DNA of 64,000 nucleotides from MPNO01 sp965200535 (GTDB lineage Bacteria; Pseudomonadota; Alphaproteobacteria; MPNO01), in assembly GCA_965200535.1 (NCBI GenBank), contig CBDAUF010000001.1, positions 186,001 to 250,000 on the forward strand, in the 5' to 3' direction. Positions 25,419 to 34,355 of this stretch are shown here, piece after piece. The notes below the pieces were generated by a model. The model was not told the DNA's origin and ran no database searches. It was given only the letters and a program-made list of their open reading frames with translations. A program made the translations under genes and the position numbers. How positions within the stretch are numbered: the first letter of the stretch is position 1; every line of letters starts with the position of its first letter.

Positions 25419-27056
25419 TCAGTAGCGCGAGAAGGACTGCCCCTCCTTCACGATGCATTCGATCAGGAAGGGTGCGCCCGATTCGGTCGCCGCGATCCCC
25501 TGTTCGAGCGCGGGCACGAAGTCGGACGGCGCCTCCACCCGGACCGCGGCGACGCCGAGGCCTTCGGCGACCTTGCGGTAATCGCCGCTGACCGTCATCG
25601 CGCCGTATTTCTCGTCCGACACGATCAGCACGTCGCGCTCGGCCGCCATGATGCCGTTGTTGAGCACGACGGTGAGAATCGGAATCCGGTTGCGCGCTGC
25701 TGTCTCCAGGTCCATGCCGGTCATCCCGATGGCGGCATCGCCCATGACGTTGATGCAGAGCTTGTCCGGCGCCGCCAGCTTGGCGCCCATGACGAGGGCG
25801 AGCCCGTAGCCGAGCTGGGTCGACTTGCCCCAGCCGATGTAGGACCCGGGGACGGTGGTCTCCCACATCGGCAGCAACTGCTCGCGCGGACTGCCCGAAT
25901 CGTGGGTGATGATGACGTTATCGCGGTCGACGGTGGCCATCAGGTCGCGGATGATCCGATACTGGTTGATCGGGATTTCCCCGGAATCGCGCTCGGCCGC
26001 CCATTCCGCCCGCCATTCCTCCTTCACCGCCGCGACCGAACGGGACAGCGCATCGAGCGCTGCCGCATCTCCGCCTCCGCCCTTCAGCGCCCGGACCTCG
26101 GCGATCACCGCGTCCAGCACCAGCCCCGCGTCGCCGACCAGAGCGTGGTCGGCGCGGTAGTCCTTGTGGATGTCGTCGGGGTCGTTGGTCGAATGGACGA
26201 CGGTCTTGCCGGGCGGCACCGACGGCCCGAACGGGGTCCTGGTCAGGCTGGAGCCGACCGCGAAGACGAGGTCGGCGCGGGCGAGGAATTCGAACAGCAT
26301 CTTCGGGCCGGAACGGGTGCTCGACCCGCAGGCCAGCGGATGGTTCTCCGGCATCGCGCTCTTGCCCGGGTTGGTCGCGACCACCGGCGCCGGAACCAAC
26401 TCGGCAAGCGCGACCAGACGGTCGCTCGCGCCGGCGTAGAGCACCCCCTGCCCGGCCCACAGGACGGGGTTCTTCGCCGCCACCAGCATTTCGGCGGCCT
26501 TGCGGACGGCGGCCGGGTCGGGCGCGGCGCGCTGCGCCACCACGGGTTCGTAGTCGAGCGGGCCGGCGAGCTCCTCCTCCCAGACCTCGGCCGGGATCTC
26601 GACCAGAACCGGGCCGCCCTTGCCGGTCCGCATCGCCTGGAAGGCGCGGCGCATCAGTTCCGGCAACTCGTCCACCGCGTGCGCCCGCGCCGACCACTTG
26701 GTGACCGGCGCGTAGACCTCGCACGCATCGAATGTCGGGTGGCGATACTGCCGCGACAGGGACTGTCCGGCCGGCAGGATCAGCATCGGCACGTTCTCGG
26801 AATAGGCCTGGGCGATGCCGGGAAAGGCGTTCTCGATACCCGGCCCCGCCTGGGCGGCGAACACACCGTTGCGCATGCCGCGGTGGACCCTGCTGTAGCC
26901 GTCGGCGAGTCCGACCCCGACCCGTTCCTGCCGGCACAGGATCGGACGGATACCGATTTCCGCGCAGGCCTCGATCAGCGGGTTGCGCGGGTAGCAGGAC
27001 AGGAACCCCGTCCCTTCGCGCCGCAGGATTTCGGCAATGGCTTCCGCGCCGTTCAT
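25419..27056 (-). CDS. Thiamine pyrophosphate-requiring enzyme (acetolactate synthase-like)
   Basis: The 545-residue protein has the three TPP-enzyme domains. The catalytic Glu is in CRQERVGVGLADGYSR, the middle domain contains MLVAAKNPVLWAGQGVLYAG, and the TPP-binding motif is GDAAIGMTGMDLETAARNRIPILTVVLNN. Relatives include acetolactate synthase, benzoylformate decarboxylase and oxalyl-CoA decarboxylase. It is not obviously ilvB because no small subunit is near. Its ATG overlaps the TGA of the feruloyl-CoA-synthetase-like gene (ATGA), with GAGGAGG upstream, so both act in one coupled operon, perhaps carboligation or decarboxylation of an aromatic intermediate. Confidence 0.88.
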   Translation of the reverse strand: MNGAEAIAEILRREGTGFLSCYPRNPLIEACAEIGIRPILCRQERVGVGLADGYSRVHRGMRNGVFAAQAGPGIENAFPGIAQAYSENVPMLILPAGQSLSRQYRHPTFDACEVYAPVTKWSARAHAVDELPELMRRAFQAMRTGKGGPVLVEIPAEVWEEELAGPLDYEPVVAQRAAPDPAAVRKAAEMLVAAKNPVLWAGQGVLYAGASDRLVALAELVPAPVVATNPGKSAMPENHPLACGSSTRSGPKMLFEFLARADLVFAVGSSLTRTPFGPSVPPGKTVVHSTNDPDDIHKDYRADHALVGDAGLVLDAVIAEVRALKGGGGDAAALDALSRSVAAVKEEWRAEWAAERDSGEIPINQYRIIRDLMATVDRDNVIITHDSGSPREQLLPMWETTVPGSYIGWGKSTQLGYGLALVMGAKLAAPDKLCINVMGDAAIGMTGMDLETAARNRIPILTVVLNNGIMAAERDVLIVSDEKYGAMTVSGDYRKVAEGLGVAAVRVEAPSDFVPALEQGIAATESGAPFLIECIVKEGQSFSRY

Positions 27057-28924
27057 GACGCCGCCCTCCTCGCAAGGTCGATCACCGCGGGATCGGGGTC
27101 GTCGGCGTGAACCCGCGCCACCTGATCGACGCGCCGGGCGAGCACGGCGCGCTGGTTGAGATAGCCTTTGTCGGTGATTTCCCCCGCATCGATCACCGGC
27201 GGCTCGTCCATCAGCAGCGCGCGCGCGATCCGCGTGCTGCTCCCCGGATTCTCGGCGTTGTGGGCGGAGAGCCCGGCGGCGAAACGCTCCCGCACCTCGG
27301 GCCGGGCGATCAACTCCGAGATCGGCGCATCGCCGGCGAGGTCGGGGCAGAGAGCGCGGCAACCGGCGATGCTGGGGACGCCGAGCACGCAGATCTCGTT
27401 CCGGTCGTGGCCGGTGATGACCGCATCCTGAAGGACGGGCGCGGCGGCCGACACGACCGCGAGGCGAAGCGTGCCGACGGCAACCCAGGTGCCGGTCAGG
27501 AGCTTGAAATTCTCCGCCACCCGCCCGTCGAACAGGAGCCCCTTCGCCGGATCGTCCGGATCGAGGAACTTCACCGCGTCGCCGATGCGGAAGAATCCGT
27601 CCTCGTCGAACGCCTTCGCGGTGACATCGGGTGCCCGCCAGTATCCCGGCGAGATCGAAACCCCGCGGAACCGCGCCTCCAGCTTGTCGCCGTTGGGAAC
27701 GACCTTCAACTCGACCCCCGGCAGCGGCACGCCGATATTGCCCCAGTCGTCCGAATCCCAGGTCATGTAGGTGGCGGCCGGCGCGGTCTCGGTCGAACCC
27801 AGCGAGGTGACGATCGGCGTCCGCGCGCCGCGCGCCGCGACCGACAGCGCGTCCAGCTTCTCGCGCAGCGACTGGGGCAGCGCGGCGCCGGCAAAGAACA
27901 GGATATCGAGGTCGCCCAGCAGGTGGTCGCGCAATTCCGGGTCGGCTTCGAGCGCCTGAACCAGAACGTCGTAACCGCGCGGAACGTTGAGATACATCGT
28001 CGGCTTCACGGCGCGCAGGTTGGCGAGCGTCCTGTCGAACAGGGCGGGCACAGGTTTGCCGTCGTCGAGATAGAAGGTGCCGCCGTGGAACAGCGTCGTG
28101 TTGAAGCAGAAATTGCCGCCGAACGTATGGCTCCAGGGCAGCCAGTCGCAGATCACTGGCGGACGCTGCAGCAGGAAGGGATAGCTGAAGATCGTCTGTA
28201 CCTGGTTGCCGCACAGCATGCGCTGGGTGTTGATAACCCCCTTGGGGACCCCGGTGGACCCCGAGGTGAGGAGGATCTTGGCGATCGTGTCGGGGCCGAC
28301 CTGGGCGAGCCGCGCATCGAGCGCCGGCGTGACCGCCGTCTCCGCCCACGCCGCCAGGCTTTCGGTGCCGTCCGCCCCGTCCCGGCTCAGGATCGTGCAG
28401 CCGTCGAGATCGAGGGCGTCCAGCGCGGCGGCGAACGGAGCCGGCGTATCGACGAAGACAATGCCGGGGTCGTGGTGGGCGATCACGCCCTTCAGCTTCT
28501 CGAAATCGCGCGACATCAGCGAATAGGCGGGCGAGACCGGCAGCACCGGCACGGAGACGTGCATCGCTCCGAGCAGGAGAAGACCGAAATCGATCCCGTT
28601 GTCGCAAAGCACGGCGACGGGACGGTCGGGGCCGTGCCCGCGGTCGATCAACGCCTGTCCGATCGCCGCGCTCTTCGCCGCCGCCGTCGCGTAGTCCAGC
28701 CGGCGCCAGCCGCCCCCGCCGTCGCGCTCGGCGAGAAACGTTCGTTCCGGGATCTCGCGCGCATGTTCGCGCAGGACCGCGATCAGATGATCCGGCATCC
28801 CGCCGAGCGGCGTCGGATGGGACAGCAGCCAGCCGCCGTCCCCGGTCCGCTGCACCTCGACGGCGGGCGCGGCGAGCGGGGTGCCGGCGAAAGGCGGCTT
28901 GGCAGCAACCGCGGTATCGGTCAT
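27053..28924 (-). CDS. Feruloyl-CoA synthase-like acyl-CoA ligase
   Basis: The 623-residue adenylate-forming enzyme has the long form typical of feruloyl-CoA synthase: LLSHPTPLGGMPDHLIAVLREHA, P-loop LLTSGSTGVPKGV, NTQRMLCGNQ, DWLPWSHTFGGNFCFN, SLGSTETAP, and a divergent C-terminal domain (LLFDGRVAENFKLLTGTWV). It would activate a hydroxycinnamic acid to its CoA ester. GGAGGGA precedes the ATG at 28924; an upstream ATG gives a low-complexity extension. A hydroxycinnamoyl-CoA hydratase/lyase, the next step, is encoded 31 kb away at 60042. The TPP enzyme gene overlaps its stop. Confidence 0.88.
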   Translation of the reverse strand: MTDTAVAAKPPFAGTPLAAPAVEVQRTGDGGWLLSHPTPLGGMPDHLIAVLREHAREIPERTFLAERDGGGGWRRLDYATAAAKSAAIGQALIDRGHGPDRPVAVLCDNGIDFGLLLLGAMHVSVPVLPVSPAYSLMSRDFEKLKGVIAHHDPGIVFVDTPAPFAAALDALDLDGCTILSRDGADGTESLAAWAETAVTPALDARLAQVGPDTIAKILLTSGSTGVPKGVINTQRMLCGNQVQTIFSYPFLLQRPPVICDWLPWSHTFGGNFCFNTTLFHGGTFYLDDGKPVPALFDRTLANLRAVKPTMYLNVPRGYDVLVQALEADPELRDHLLGDLDILFFAGAALPQSLREKLDALSVAARGARTPIVTSLGSTETAPAATYMTWDSDDWGNIGVPLPGVELKVVPNGDKLEARFRGVSISPGYWRAPDVTAKAFDEDGFFRIGDAVKFLDPDDPAKGLLFDGRVAENFKLLTGTWVAVGTLRLAVVSAAAPVLQDAVITGHDRNEICVLGVPSIAGCRALCPDLAGDAPISELIARPEVRERFAAGLSAHNAENPGSSTRIARALLMDEPPVIDAGEITDKGYLNQRAVLARRVDQVARVHADDPDPAVIDLARRAAS

Positions 28925-29030
28925 TGTTGATCCCTCCGGCGGCAAACTTGGAAGCAGCGCTCGCGCCCTGTCAAGCAACCCGCCGCCAACGGCCCGGCGG
29001 CGCCCGCCCGCGGTGAAGGGAGCCAAGCGC

Positions 29031-30020
29031 ATGGACGTTACCGCCTACGCCGCTTCGGTCGGCCATTCGGTCTGGTTCAGCCACGATGTGGGCGAGACCT
29101 GGAACAGGGCGCACACCAGCACCGGCGGGGTCTACAACGAGTCGCGCTGTTGGTGCCTCTCCGTCCATCCGGACCGGCCGGGCGAAGTCCTGTCCGGCAC
29201 CGACCAGGGGGTCTATCGCTGGCAGCCCGACGCCGGGCGCTGGGTCTATGTCCCGTCGCCGCTCGACGGGCTGCAGATCCTGCAGATTGCCCAGTCGCCG
29301 CACGACGCGGACGTCGTTTTCGCCGGGACCCGGCCCGCCGCGATATTCCGGTCGCTGGACGGCGGCGGCCGCTGGACGCGGCTCGATCTCGGCAACCTGA
29401 CCGAATGCTGGTTCATCAACACGCCGCGCGTGACATCGATCCGGTTCGATCCGGTGGAACCCGAGACGGTGTGGGTAACGATCGAGATCGACGGGCTCTA
29501 CCGGTCGCGCGACCTCGGCGAGAGCTGGGAGAAACTCAACCGGGGGCTGGTTTCGGACGACACCCACAACCTCGTCTTCTTCGACGACGACGACGGACGG
29601 ACGCTGCTGATATCGACCGAGGAAGGGCTGCACCGGAGCACCGACAACGGGGAAAGCTGGCAACTGGTCGAGGTGCCGCAGGTCGCGCCCTGGATCTACA
29701 TGCGCTGCATCGAACGGCGCGCCGACGATTCGGGCGTGGTGTTCATGTCGGCGGGCGACCGGCCGTCGACCGACCGCGGCATCCTGCTGCGGAGCCGCGA
29801 CCGCGGCCTCACCTGGGAAGATGCCGGGCTGCCGCGGCCGATCAACAGCACGATCTGGTGGATCGGCACCAACCCGGCCGACCCCGATCTGATCTTCTGC
29901 TGCACCATCATGGGCCAGATCTTCCGCTCCACCGACGGCGGCGAAACCTGGCGCAAGATGGACCGCGAACTCGGCGAACTGCGGATGATCGCGTGGCAGC
30001 CCGCCACTCGGGAGGCGTGA
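29031..30020 (+). CDS. Asp-box (BNR) beta-propeller protein
   Basis: The 329-residue protein carries six Asp-box motifs of the S-x-D-x-G-x-T-W type: SHDVGETW, SLDGGGRW, SRDLGESW, STDNGESW, SRDRGLTW and STDGGETW, spaced around a predicted beta-propeller like those of sortilin, sialidases and exo-type glycosidases. There is no signal peptide, and sialidase catalytic residues are not evident, so it may be a binding or scaffolding propeller in the cytoplasm. It is divergent from the feruloyl-CoA synthase-like gene across 106 bases. The ATG at 29031 begins the domain. Confidence 0.85.
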   Translation: MDVTAYAASVGHSVWFSHDVGETWNRAHTSTGGVYNESRCWCLSVHPDRPGEVLSGTDQGVYRWQPDAGRWVYVPSPLDGLQILQIAQSPHDADVVFAGTRPAAIFRSLDGGGRWTRLDLGNLTECWFINTPRVTSIRFDPVEPETVWVTIEIDGLYRSRDLGESWEKLNRGLVSDDTHNLVFFDDDDGRTLLISTEEGLHRSTDNGESWQLVEVPQVAPWIYMRCIERRADDSGVVFMSAGDRPSTDRGILLRSRDRGLTWEDAGLPRPINSTIWWIGTNPADPDLIFCCTIMGQIFRSTDGGETWRKMDRELGELRMIAWQPATREA

Positions 30021-30045
30021 GTCCGGCGCGGGCGGACAGGCGCGG

Positions 30046-30888
30046 CTAATCCGGCTGGACCGACTGCGCGCCGAGCTGCGGCCAGGCCGCCGGAGCGCCC
30101 GCCTTCTCGATCCGCTCCTCGCGCGGCAGGGCGGGATCCCACTGCAGGGCGATGAAACGCATACCGTTGACCCCGTCCGAATCGTCGGAGCAGAGCCAGA
30201 CGACGGGCGCGCGCATCACAGCCGGCTGAATCAGCGCATCGCGCGCCACCCCTGAGGCTTCCGGGATCATGCGCGTGTTCACCGGTCCGCCCGGGATCAG
30301 GATGTTGGCGGTCACCCCCGTCCCCTCCAGGTCGTGCGCCATGATCCGCGTATGGGCCTCGAGCGCCGCCTTGGAGGGGCCGTAGCAGCCGGCGCCGGCG
30401 CGGTACATGGTGTTGAGGCTGGTGGTGATATTGACGATCCGCCCCCTCCCCGCCTCGATCATCGCAGGCGCCGCCGTCCTCGCCATCAATTGTGGGCCGA
30501 AGACGTTGACGTCCAGCATCTGCCGCCAGAGCGCATCGTCGAGCTCCCAGAACTTGGGAGGGTTATGGAAGAACTGGTCGCTGATCCGCTCCGGGCCGAC
30601 GACCGCGTCGTTGACCAGCATGTCGAGCCGGCCGAAGCGGGCCAGCACCGTATCGACTGCGCTCGCCGCCGCATCCGCGCTGGTCACGTCGCAGACGATA
30701 TCGAGCGCGCATCCCTGCCCCCCAGCCGCCTCGACGTCGCGGGCGGCCGCCTTGAGCACATCCTCGTCGATATCGATCATCGCCACCCTGGCGCCGGCCT
30801 CGGCGAGCGCGAGCGACATCTCGCGCCCCATGCCGCGCCCGGCGCCGGTCATCAGCACAGCCTTGCCCTCGAGCACCCTGTCGGCCAT
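30046..30888 (-). CDS. SDR family oxidoreductase
   Basis: A 280-residue short-chain dehydrogenase: NAD(P) motif MTGAGRGMGREM, AMIDIDEDVLK suggesting NAD(H) preference from the acidic Asp after strand 2, NITTSLNT Ser region, and Tyr/Lys in CYGPSKAALEAH. The substrate is unknown. It ends 25 bases after the convergent propeller gene and lies about 30 bases downstream of the DUF1330 gene on the same strand, so those two are likely co-transcribed. Confidence 0.92.
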   Translation of the reverse strand: MADRVLEGKAVLMTGAGRGMGREMSLALAEAGARVAMIDIDEDVLKAAARDVEAAGGQGCALDIVCDVTSADAAASAVDTVLARFGRLDMLVNDAVVGPERISDQFFHNPPKFWELDDALWRQMLDVNVFGPQLMARTAAPAMIEAGRGRIVNITTSLNTMYRAGAGCYGPSKAALEAHTRIMAHDLEGTGVTANILIPGGPVNTRMIPEASGVARDALIQPAVMRAPVVWLCSDDSDGVNGMRFIALQWDPALPREERIEKAGAPAAWPQLGAQSVQPD

Positions 30889-30918
30889 TCCGAGCCTCCC
30901 GTTCCGTTACCGGTCCCG

Positions 30919-31209
30919 TCAGGACGAGACGATGGTGATCTGCACCTCTCCGGCGCCGTCGGCGCGGCGGTGGGCGGCGGCGCTCTGGTATTCCTCGGAG
31001 TTGAAGCAGGCCTCGGCCGCCTCCAGCGAGGGGAACTCGATCACCACGTGGCGCGAGAAATATTCCGGCCCCTCGAGAACCTTGTACTCGCCGCCGCGGG
31101 CGAGGACCTTGGCGTCGTATTTGGCGAGGATGGCGGGAACCTGGTCCGCGTATTTCATGTACTGATCGGGGGTGTTGATCTTGCCGTGGGCGATCCAGTA
31201 GGCCGGCAT
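30919..31209 (-). CDS. DUF1330 domain-containing protein
   Basis: A 96-residue dimeric alpha/beta-barrel-type protein of DUF1330: MPAYWIAHGKINTPDQYMKYADQVP, VLARGGEYKVLEGPEYFSRHVVIEFPS and CFNSEEYQ. The family is of unknown function and usually accompanies catabolic enzymes. The ATG at 31209 follows GAGAGGAGAG; upstream ATGs in the same frame are not preceded by a ribosome site. It lies upstream of the SDR gene on the same strand. About 130 bases separate it from the divergent GST gene. Confidence 0.9.
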   Translation of the reverse strand: MPAYWIAHGKINTPDQYMKYADQVPAILAKYDAKVLARGGEYKVLEGPEYFSRHVVIEFPSLEAAEACFNSEEYQSAAAHRRADGAGEVQITIVSS

Positions 31210-31339
31210 GGCGCTCTCCTCTCTTGTCGGAACGGTGATGGAATGCCGCGCGGAGTCGATCTCCCGCGCCCCGCACCCTATGTTAGCGGCAGCCCATTCA
31301 TAGCACGGCGCGCGGCGCCGACACATCCGGGGGTAAGGA

Positions 31340-31972
31340 ATGATCGATCTCTATACATGGCAAACGCCCAACGGCCGCAAGGTCTCGATCGCGCTCGAGG
31401 AGCTCGGGCTCGACTACGAGGCGCACGCCGTCAACATCGCCAAGGACGAACAGTTCGCGCCGGATTTCCTCAAGATCAGCCCGAACAACAAGATCCCGGC
31501 CATCGTCGACCGCGAAACCGGCACCGCGATGATGGAGTCGGGGGCGATCCTGCTCTACCTCGCCGACAAGACGGGCAAACTCATGCCCGCCGACGAGAAG
31601 GGCCGCTGGAAGGTCATGGAATGGCTGATGATGCAGATGGGTTCGGTGGGCCCGATGCTCGGCCAGACCCACCATTTCGTAAAATACAACAGCGGAAAGG
31701 CACCCTACGCCGAGGATCGCTACCTCAACGAGACCAAGCGGATCTACGGCGTGCTCGACAGGCGGCTCGGCGAGACGCCCTATCTTGCCGGAGACGCATA
31801 CACCGTTGCCGACATCGCCACCTGGCCGTGGATATCCCGCTACGACTGGCAGACGATGGACCTCGACGAGTATCCCAACGTCAAACGCTGGTATATCGAA
31901 CTCGCCGACCGGCCCGCGGTTCAGCGCGGCTACGACGTTCCCAACAAGGTGCAGGAAATCCCGCGCCCCTGA
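31340..31972 (+). CDS. Glutathione S-transferase family protein (YfcG/GstA type)
   Basis: The 210-residue protein has a thioredoxin-fold N-domain beginning MIDLYTWQTPNGRKVSIALEE, with the Thr-Pro-Asn-Gly-Arg start of Nu-class YfcG proteins, the cis-Pro in NNKIPAIVD, and the glutathione gamma-Glu site ESGAILLYLADK. An all-helical C-domain follows with YLAGDAYTVADIATWPWI. YfcG-type enzymes act as disulfide-bond reductases with glutathione. It stands alone on this strand and its stop is 4 bases from the convergent DoxX gene. Confidence 0.93.
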   Translation: MIDLYTWQTPNGRKVSIALEELGLDYEAHAVNIAKDEQFAPDFLKISPNNKIPAIVDRETGTAMMESGAILLYLADKTGKLMPADEKGRWKVMEWLMMQMGSVGPMLGQTHHFVKYNSGKAPYAEDRYLNETKRIYGVLDRRLGETPYLAGDAYTVADIATWPWISRYDWQTMDLDEYPNVKRWYIELADRPAVQRGYDVPNKVQEIPRP

Positions 31973-31976
31973 ACCG

Positions 31977-32345
31977 TCAGATCAGCAGCAGCAGACCGCC
32001 GATTATCGCGCAGTTGGAAAACAGGAACGACTGGTGCAGATGCCGGCGTAGGGGATCCTCGACCTCCCAGAAACGGTGGAATATCGCCGAGGCGAGCACG
32101 GTGAACGCGATCAGGATCGCCGCGCCGACCTCGGTCCACACGTCGAGGCCGATCATGACCGCGCCGGCATACTGCATCGCGAAGCCGGTCCAGAGGACGG
32201 CGTAGGGCCGGGGAATCCCCTGCGCCGCCATCCGGTCGGCGTGCTGCTTCACCTTCATCGTCGAGTTGATCAGCGCCGTGCCGAGAAAAAGGACGGTGAT
32301 GAAAAGCTGGCCCAGGATCTCCAGCGGCGTGTGATCGGCGTACAC
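31977..32345 (-). CDS. DoxX family membrane protein
   Basis: A 122-residue integral membrane protein with four predicted transmembrane helices (about residues 10-30, 50-68, 72-92 and 104-121) and the DoxX-type segments LFLGTALINSTMK and AVLWTGFAMQYAGAVMIGLDVWTEVGA. DoxX relatives act in thiosulfate oxidation or are of unknown function. The AMP-dependent synthetase gene lies just upstream on the same strand (9 bases apart). Confidence 0.85.
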   Translation of the reverse strand: MYADHTPLEILGQLFITVLFLGTALINSTMKVKQHADRMAAQGIPRPYAVLWTGFAMQYAGAVMIGLDVWTEVGAAILIAFTVLASAIFHRFWEVEDPLRRHLHQSFLFSNCAIIGGLLLLI

Positions 32346-32354
32346 GCCGCGCCC

Positions 32355-33890
32355 TCAGACCCCGTCCGGCGCGGCAAGGCGCCGCCTGAGTTCCTGCTTC
32401 ACGACCTTGCCGGTCCCGGTGCGCGGCAGGCTGTCGACGAAGTGGATGTATTTCGGCTTCTTGTAGCTCGCGATGAGGGCGCGGCAGTGCTCGATCAAGG
32501 CCTCGGCGCTAACGGCTGCACCCTCCTCCAGGACGACGCAGGCGGCAACCGCCTCGCCGAACGCATCGTCGGGCACCCCGACCACCGCCGCGTCGGCCAC
32601 CGCCCGGTGCTCGAGCAAGGTGTGCTCGACCTCCTTCGAATAGACGTTGAGACCGCCGGTCACGATCATGTCCTTGGCGCGGTCGACGAAGTAGAGAAAC
32701 CCGTCCTCGTCGAAATATCCCACGTCGCCGGTGCGGAACCAGTCGTCGTCAAACGCGGCCGCCGTCGCGTCGGGATCGCGGAAATAGCCGCGCATAACGG
32801 CATTGCGCCCGGGCTCGCCGCAGCGCACCAGGATCTCGCCCGGCTCACCCCGGGGTGCGTCGGCGCCGCGCGCATCGACGATGCGGATTTCCACGCCGAG
32901 GATGGGGCGCCCCGTCGAGGCGGGTTTCGCAGCCTGCTCGTCCGGCCTGAGTCCGGCGACGAAGCCCGCCTCGGTCTGGGCAAGGAAGGTGTAGAGGCCG
33001 ACATGGGGCAGCGCCGCCGCCAGGCGCTCCTTCAGGGCCACCGGGAAAACCTCGCCGGTCGCGCTGATCAGGCGGAGGGACGCTGCCGCCTCGGGCCGTT
33101 TCTCGAACTCGGGCGCCATCATCCGGAAAACAGTCGGCACGCCGCCGGCGATGGTCACCCTCTCGCGCTCGATCAGGGAAACCGCCTCTGCCGCGTCGAA
33201 GCGCGGCTGCATGACCAGACGGCAGCCGGTGACCATCATGTTGGCGAGCCGCCCGAGCCCGGTCCGGTGCGCCATCGCCGTGGTCGCCAGCACCACATCG
33301 TCCTCGGAAAGCCCCCATTCGACCACGTTGGCGAGGCTTGCGAAGACGATATTCGCGTTGGTTCCCACCGCGCCCTTGGGCCGCCCCGTCGTCCCCGAGG
33401 TATAGGCGATCATGCAATCGTCCCGGGCCGCGGGCGGGCTCGGCGGCGGCGCCGGGGAGCCGGTATCGAGAAACTCCGGAAAGCTCTCCTCCCCCGGCTC
33501 GGGATCGCCGACGACGAGGCGCAGCACGCCGGGCAGACCGTCCGCTGCCGCGGCGACGGCTGAGCGCATGTCCGCGCTGTAGACGATTGCGCCCGGCTCG
33601 CAATTGCCGACGATGTAGGCGATTTCCTGCGGCGTCAGCCGCGTCGACAACGGCACGATGAGCGCTCCCAGCTTGAGCGCCGCCGCCATCGCCTCGACCA
33701 GTTCGATCTCGTTCGGCATGGCGACAGCGACCCTGTCGCCGCATCCGATCCCCCGCCCGGCGAGGGCGTTGGCGAGCCGGTTGGCGCGCCCGTCGAGTTG
33801 GGAGAAAGTCAAGCGGCGGTCCCCGCAGACCAGCGCCACCCTCGCCGGGTAGCGCTGCGCGTTATGCGCGAGCAGGGTTGCGAGCTTCAT
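32355..33890 (-). CDS. AMP-dependent acyl-CoA synthetase
   Basis: The 511-residue ligase contains P-loop AYTSGTTGRPKGAV, NCEPGAIVYSADMR, FLAQTEAGFV in the A5 position, RTGDVGYFDEDGFLYFVDR and the C-terminal catalytic Lys in TGTGKVVKQEL. It would activate an unknown carboxylic acid with CoA. It begins the leftward pair with the DoxX gene and lies 22 bases downstream of the DUF35 protein, with which it may share a transcript. This is the third of four CoA ligases in the window, which suggests a broad range of carboxylic acid substrates. Confidence 0.92.
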   Translation of the reverse strand: MKLATLLAHNAQRYPARVALVCGDRRLTFSQLDGRANRLANALAGRGIGCGDRVAVAMPNEIELVEAMAAALKLGALIVPLSTRLTPQEIAYIVGNCEPGAIVYSADMRSAVAAAADGLPGVLRLVVGDPEPGEESFPEFLDTGSPAPPPSPPAARDDCMIAYTSGTTGRPKGAVGTNANIVFASLANVVEWGLSEDDVVLATTAMAHRTGLGRLANMMVTGCRLVMQPRFDAAEAVSLIERERVTIAGGVPTVFRMMAPEFEKRPEAAASLRLISATGEVFPVALKERLAAALPHVGLYTFLAQTEAGFVAGLRPDEQAAKPASTGRPILGVEIRIVDARGADAPRGEPGEILVRCGEPGRNAVMRGYFRDPDATAAAFDDDWFRTGDVGYFDEDGFLYFVDRAKDMIVTGGLNVYSKEVEHTLLEHRAVADAAVVGVPDDAFGEAVAACVVLEEGAAVSAEALIEHCRALIASYKKPKYIHFVDSLPRTGTGKVVKQELRRRLAAPDGV

Positions 33891-33912
33891 CGCACCTCTG
33901 TGTTCCCGCCCC

Positions 33913-34332
33913 TCAGCCCTCGTCGGGCTCGAAGGCGAAGTAGCTGATATCCTCGTTCATCTCCTCGAATATCGCTCTGACCCGCATCCCGATGCTCACG
34001 TCATCCGGTTCGACGTTCACGATGTTGCCGATGATTCGCACCTTTTCGTCGAGTTCGATCAGCCCGACGATGTAGGGCGTGCGATCCTCGAAACCCGCGG
34101 TCGGCACGTGGGTGACGGTGAAGGAATAGACCGCGCCCTTGCCCGAGGTCTCGCGCCATTCGAGGTTGCGTTTTCCGGTCGCGGTCGAGATCGCGCGCGG
34201 CCAGAACTGGTAGCGGTCCGCATCGGGATCGTATTGCAGGGCGAGCTTGCCGCGCCTGGCGGCATCCCAGAAGAACCGGGTGTTGGCCGTGGGGCGCGGG
34301 ACCGGACGCGGCTTGGGGGCTGGCTTGTTCAT
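33913..34332 (-). CDS. OB-fold DUF35-type protein without zinc-ribbon cysteines
   Basis: A 139-residue protein of the DUF35 family (rubredoxin-like ribbon plus OB fold). The OB half is normal: GKGAVYSFTVTHVPTAGFEDRTPYIVGLIELDE. The N-terminal ribbon normally has two C-x2-C pairs, but here reads LALQYDPDADRYQFWPRAIS, with all four cysteines absent. DUF35 proteins pair with thiolase-like partners, and the thiolase gene lies 23 bases upstream. Together they may form a thiolase/DUF35 acyl-CoA complex such as the Ltp2-ChsH2 aldolase of steroid breakdown. Loss of zinc ligands has been seen in some members. Confidence 0.88.
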   Translation of the reverse strand: MNKPAPKPRPVPRPTANTRFFWDAARRGKLALQYDPDADRYQFWPRAISTATGKRNLEWRETSGKGAVYSFTVTHVPTAGFEDRTPYIVGLIELDEKVRIIGNIVNVEPDDVSIGMRVRAIFEEMNEDISYFAFEPDEG

Positions 34333-34355
34333 CTCCGAAATCCTTCTTGCGATCT

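Noticed and set aside
25419..28607. A 1062-codon minus-strand frame suggesting a fused ligase-TPP protein
   Set aside because: The frame of the TPP enzyme simply remains open through the out-of-frame ligase. The ligase has its own ribosome site and ends with an ATGA overlap, so there are two genes.
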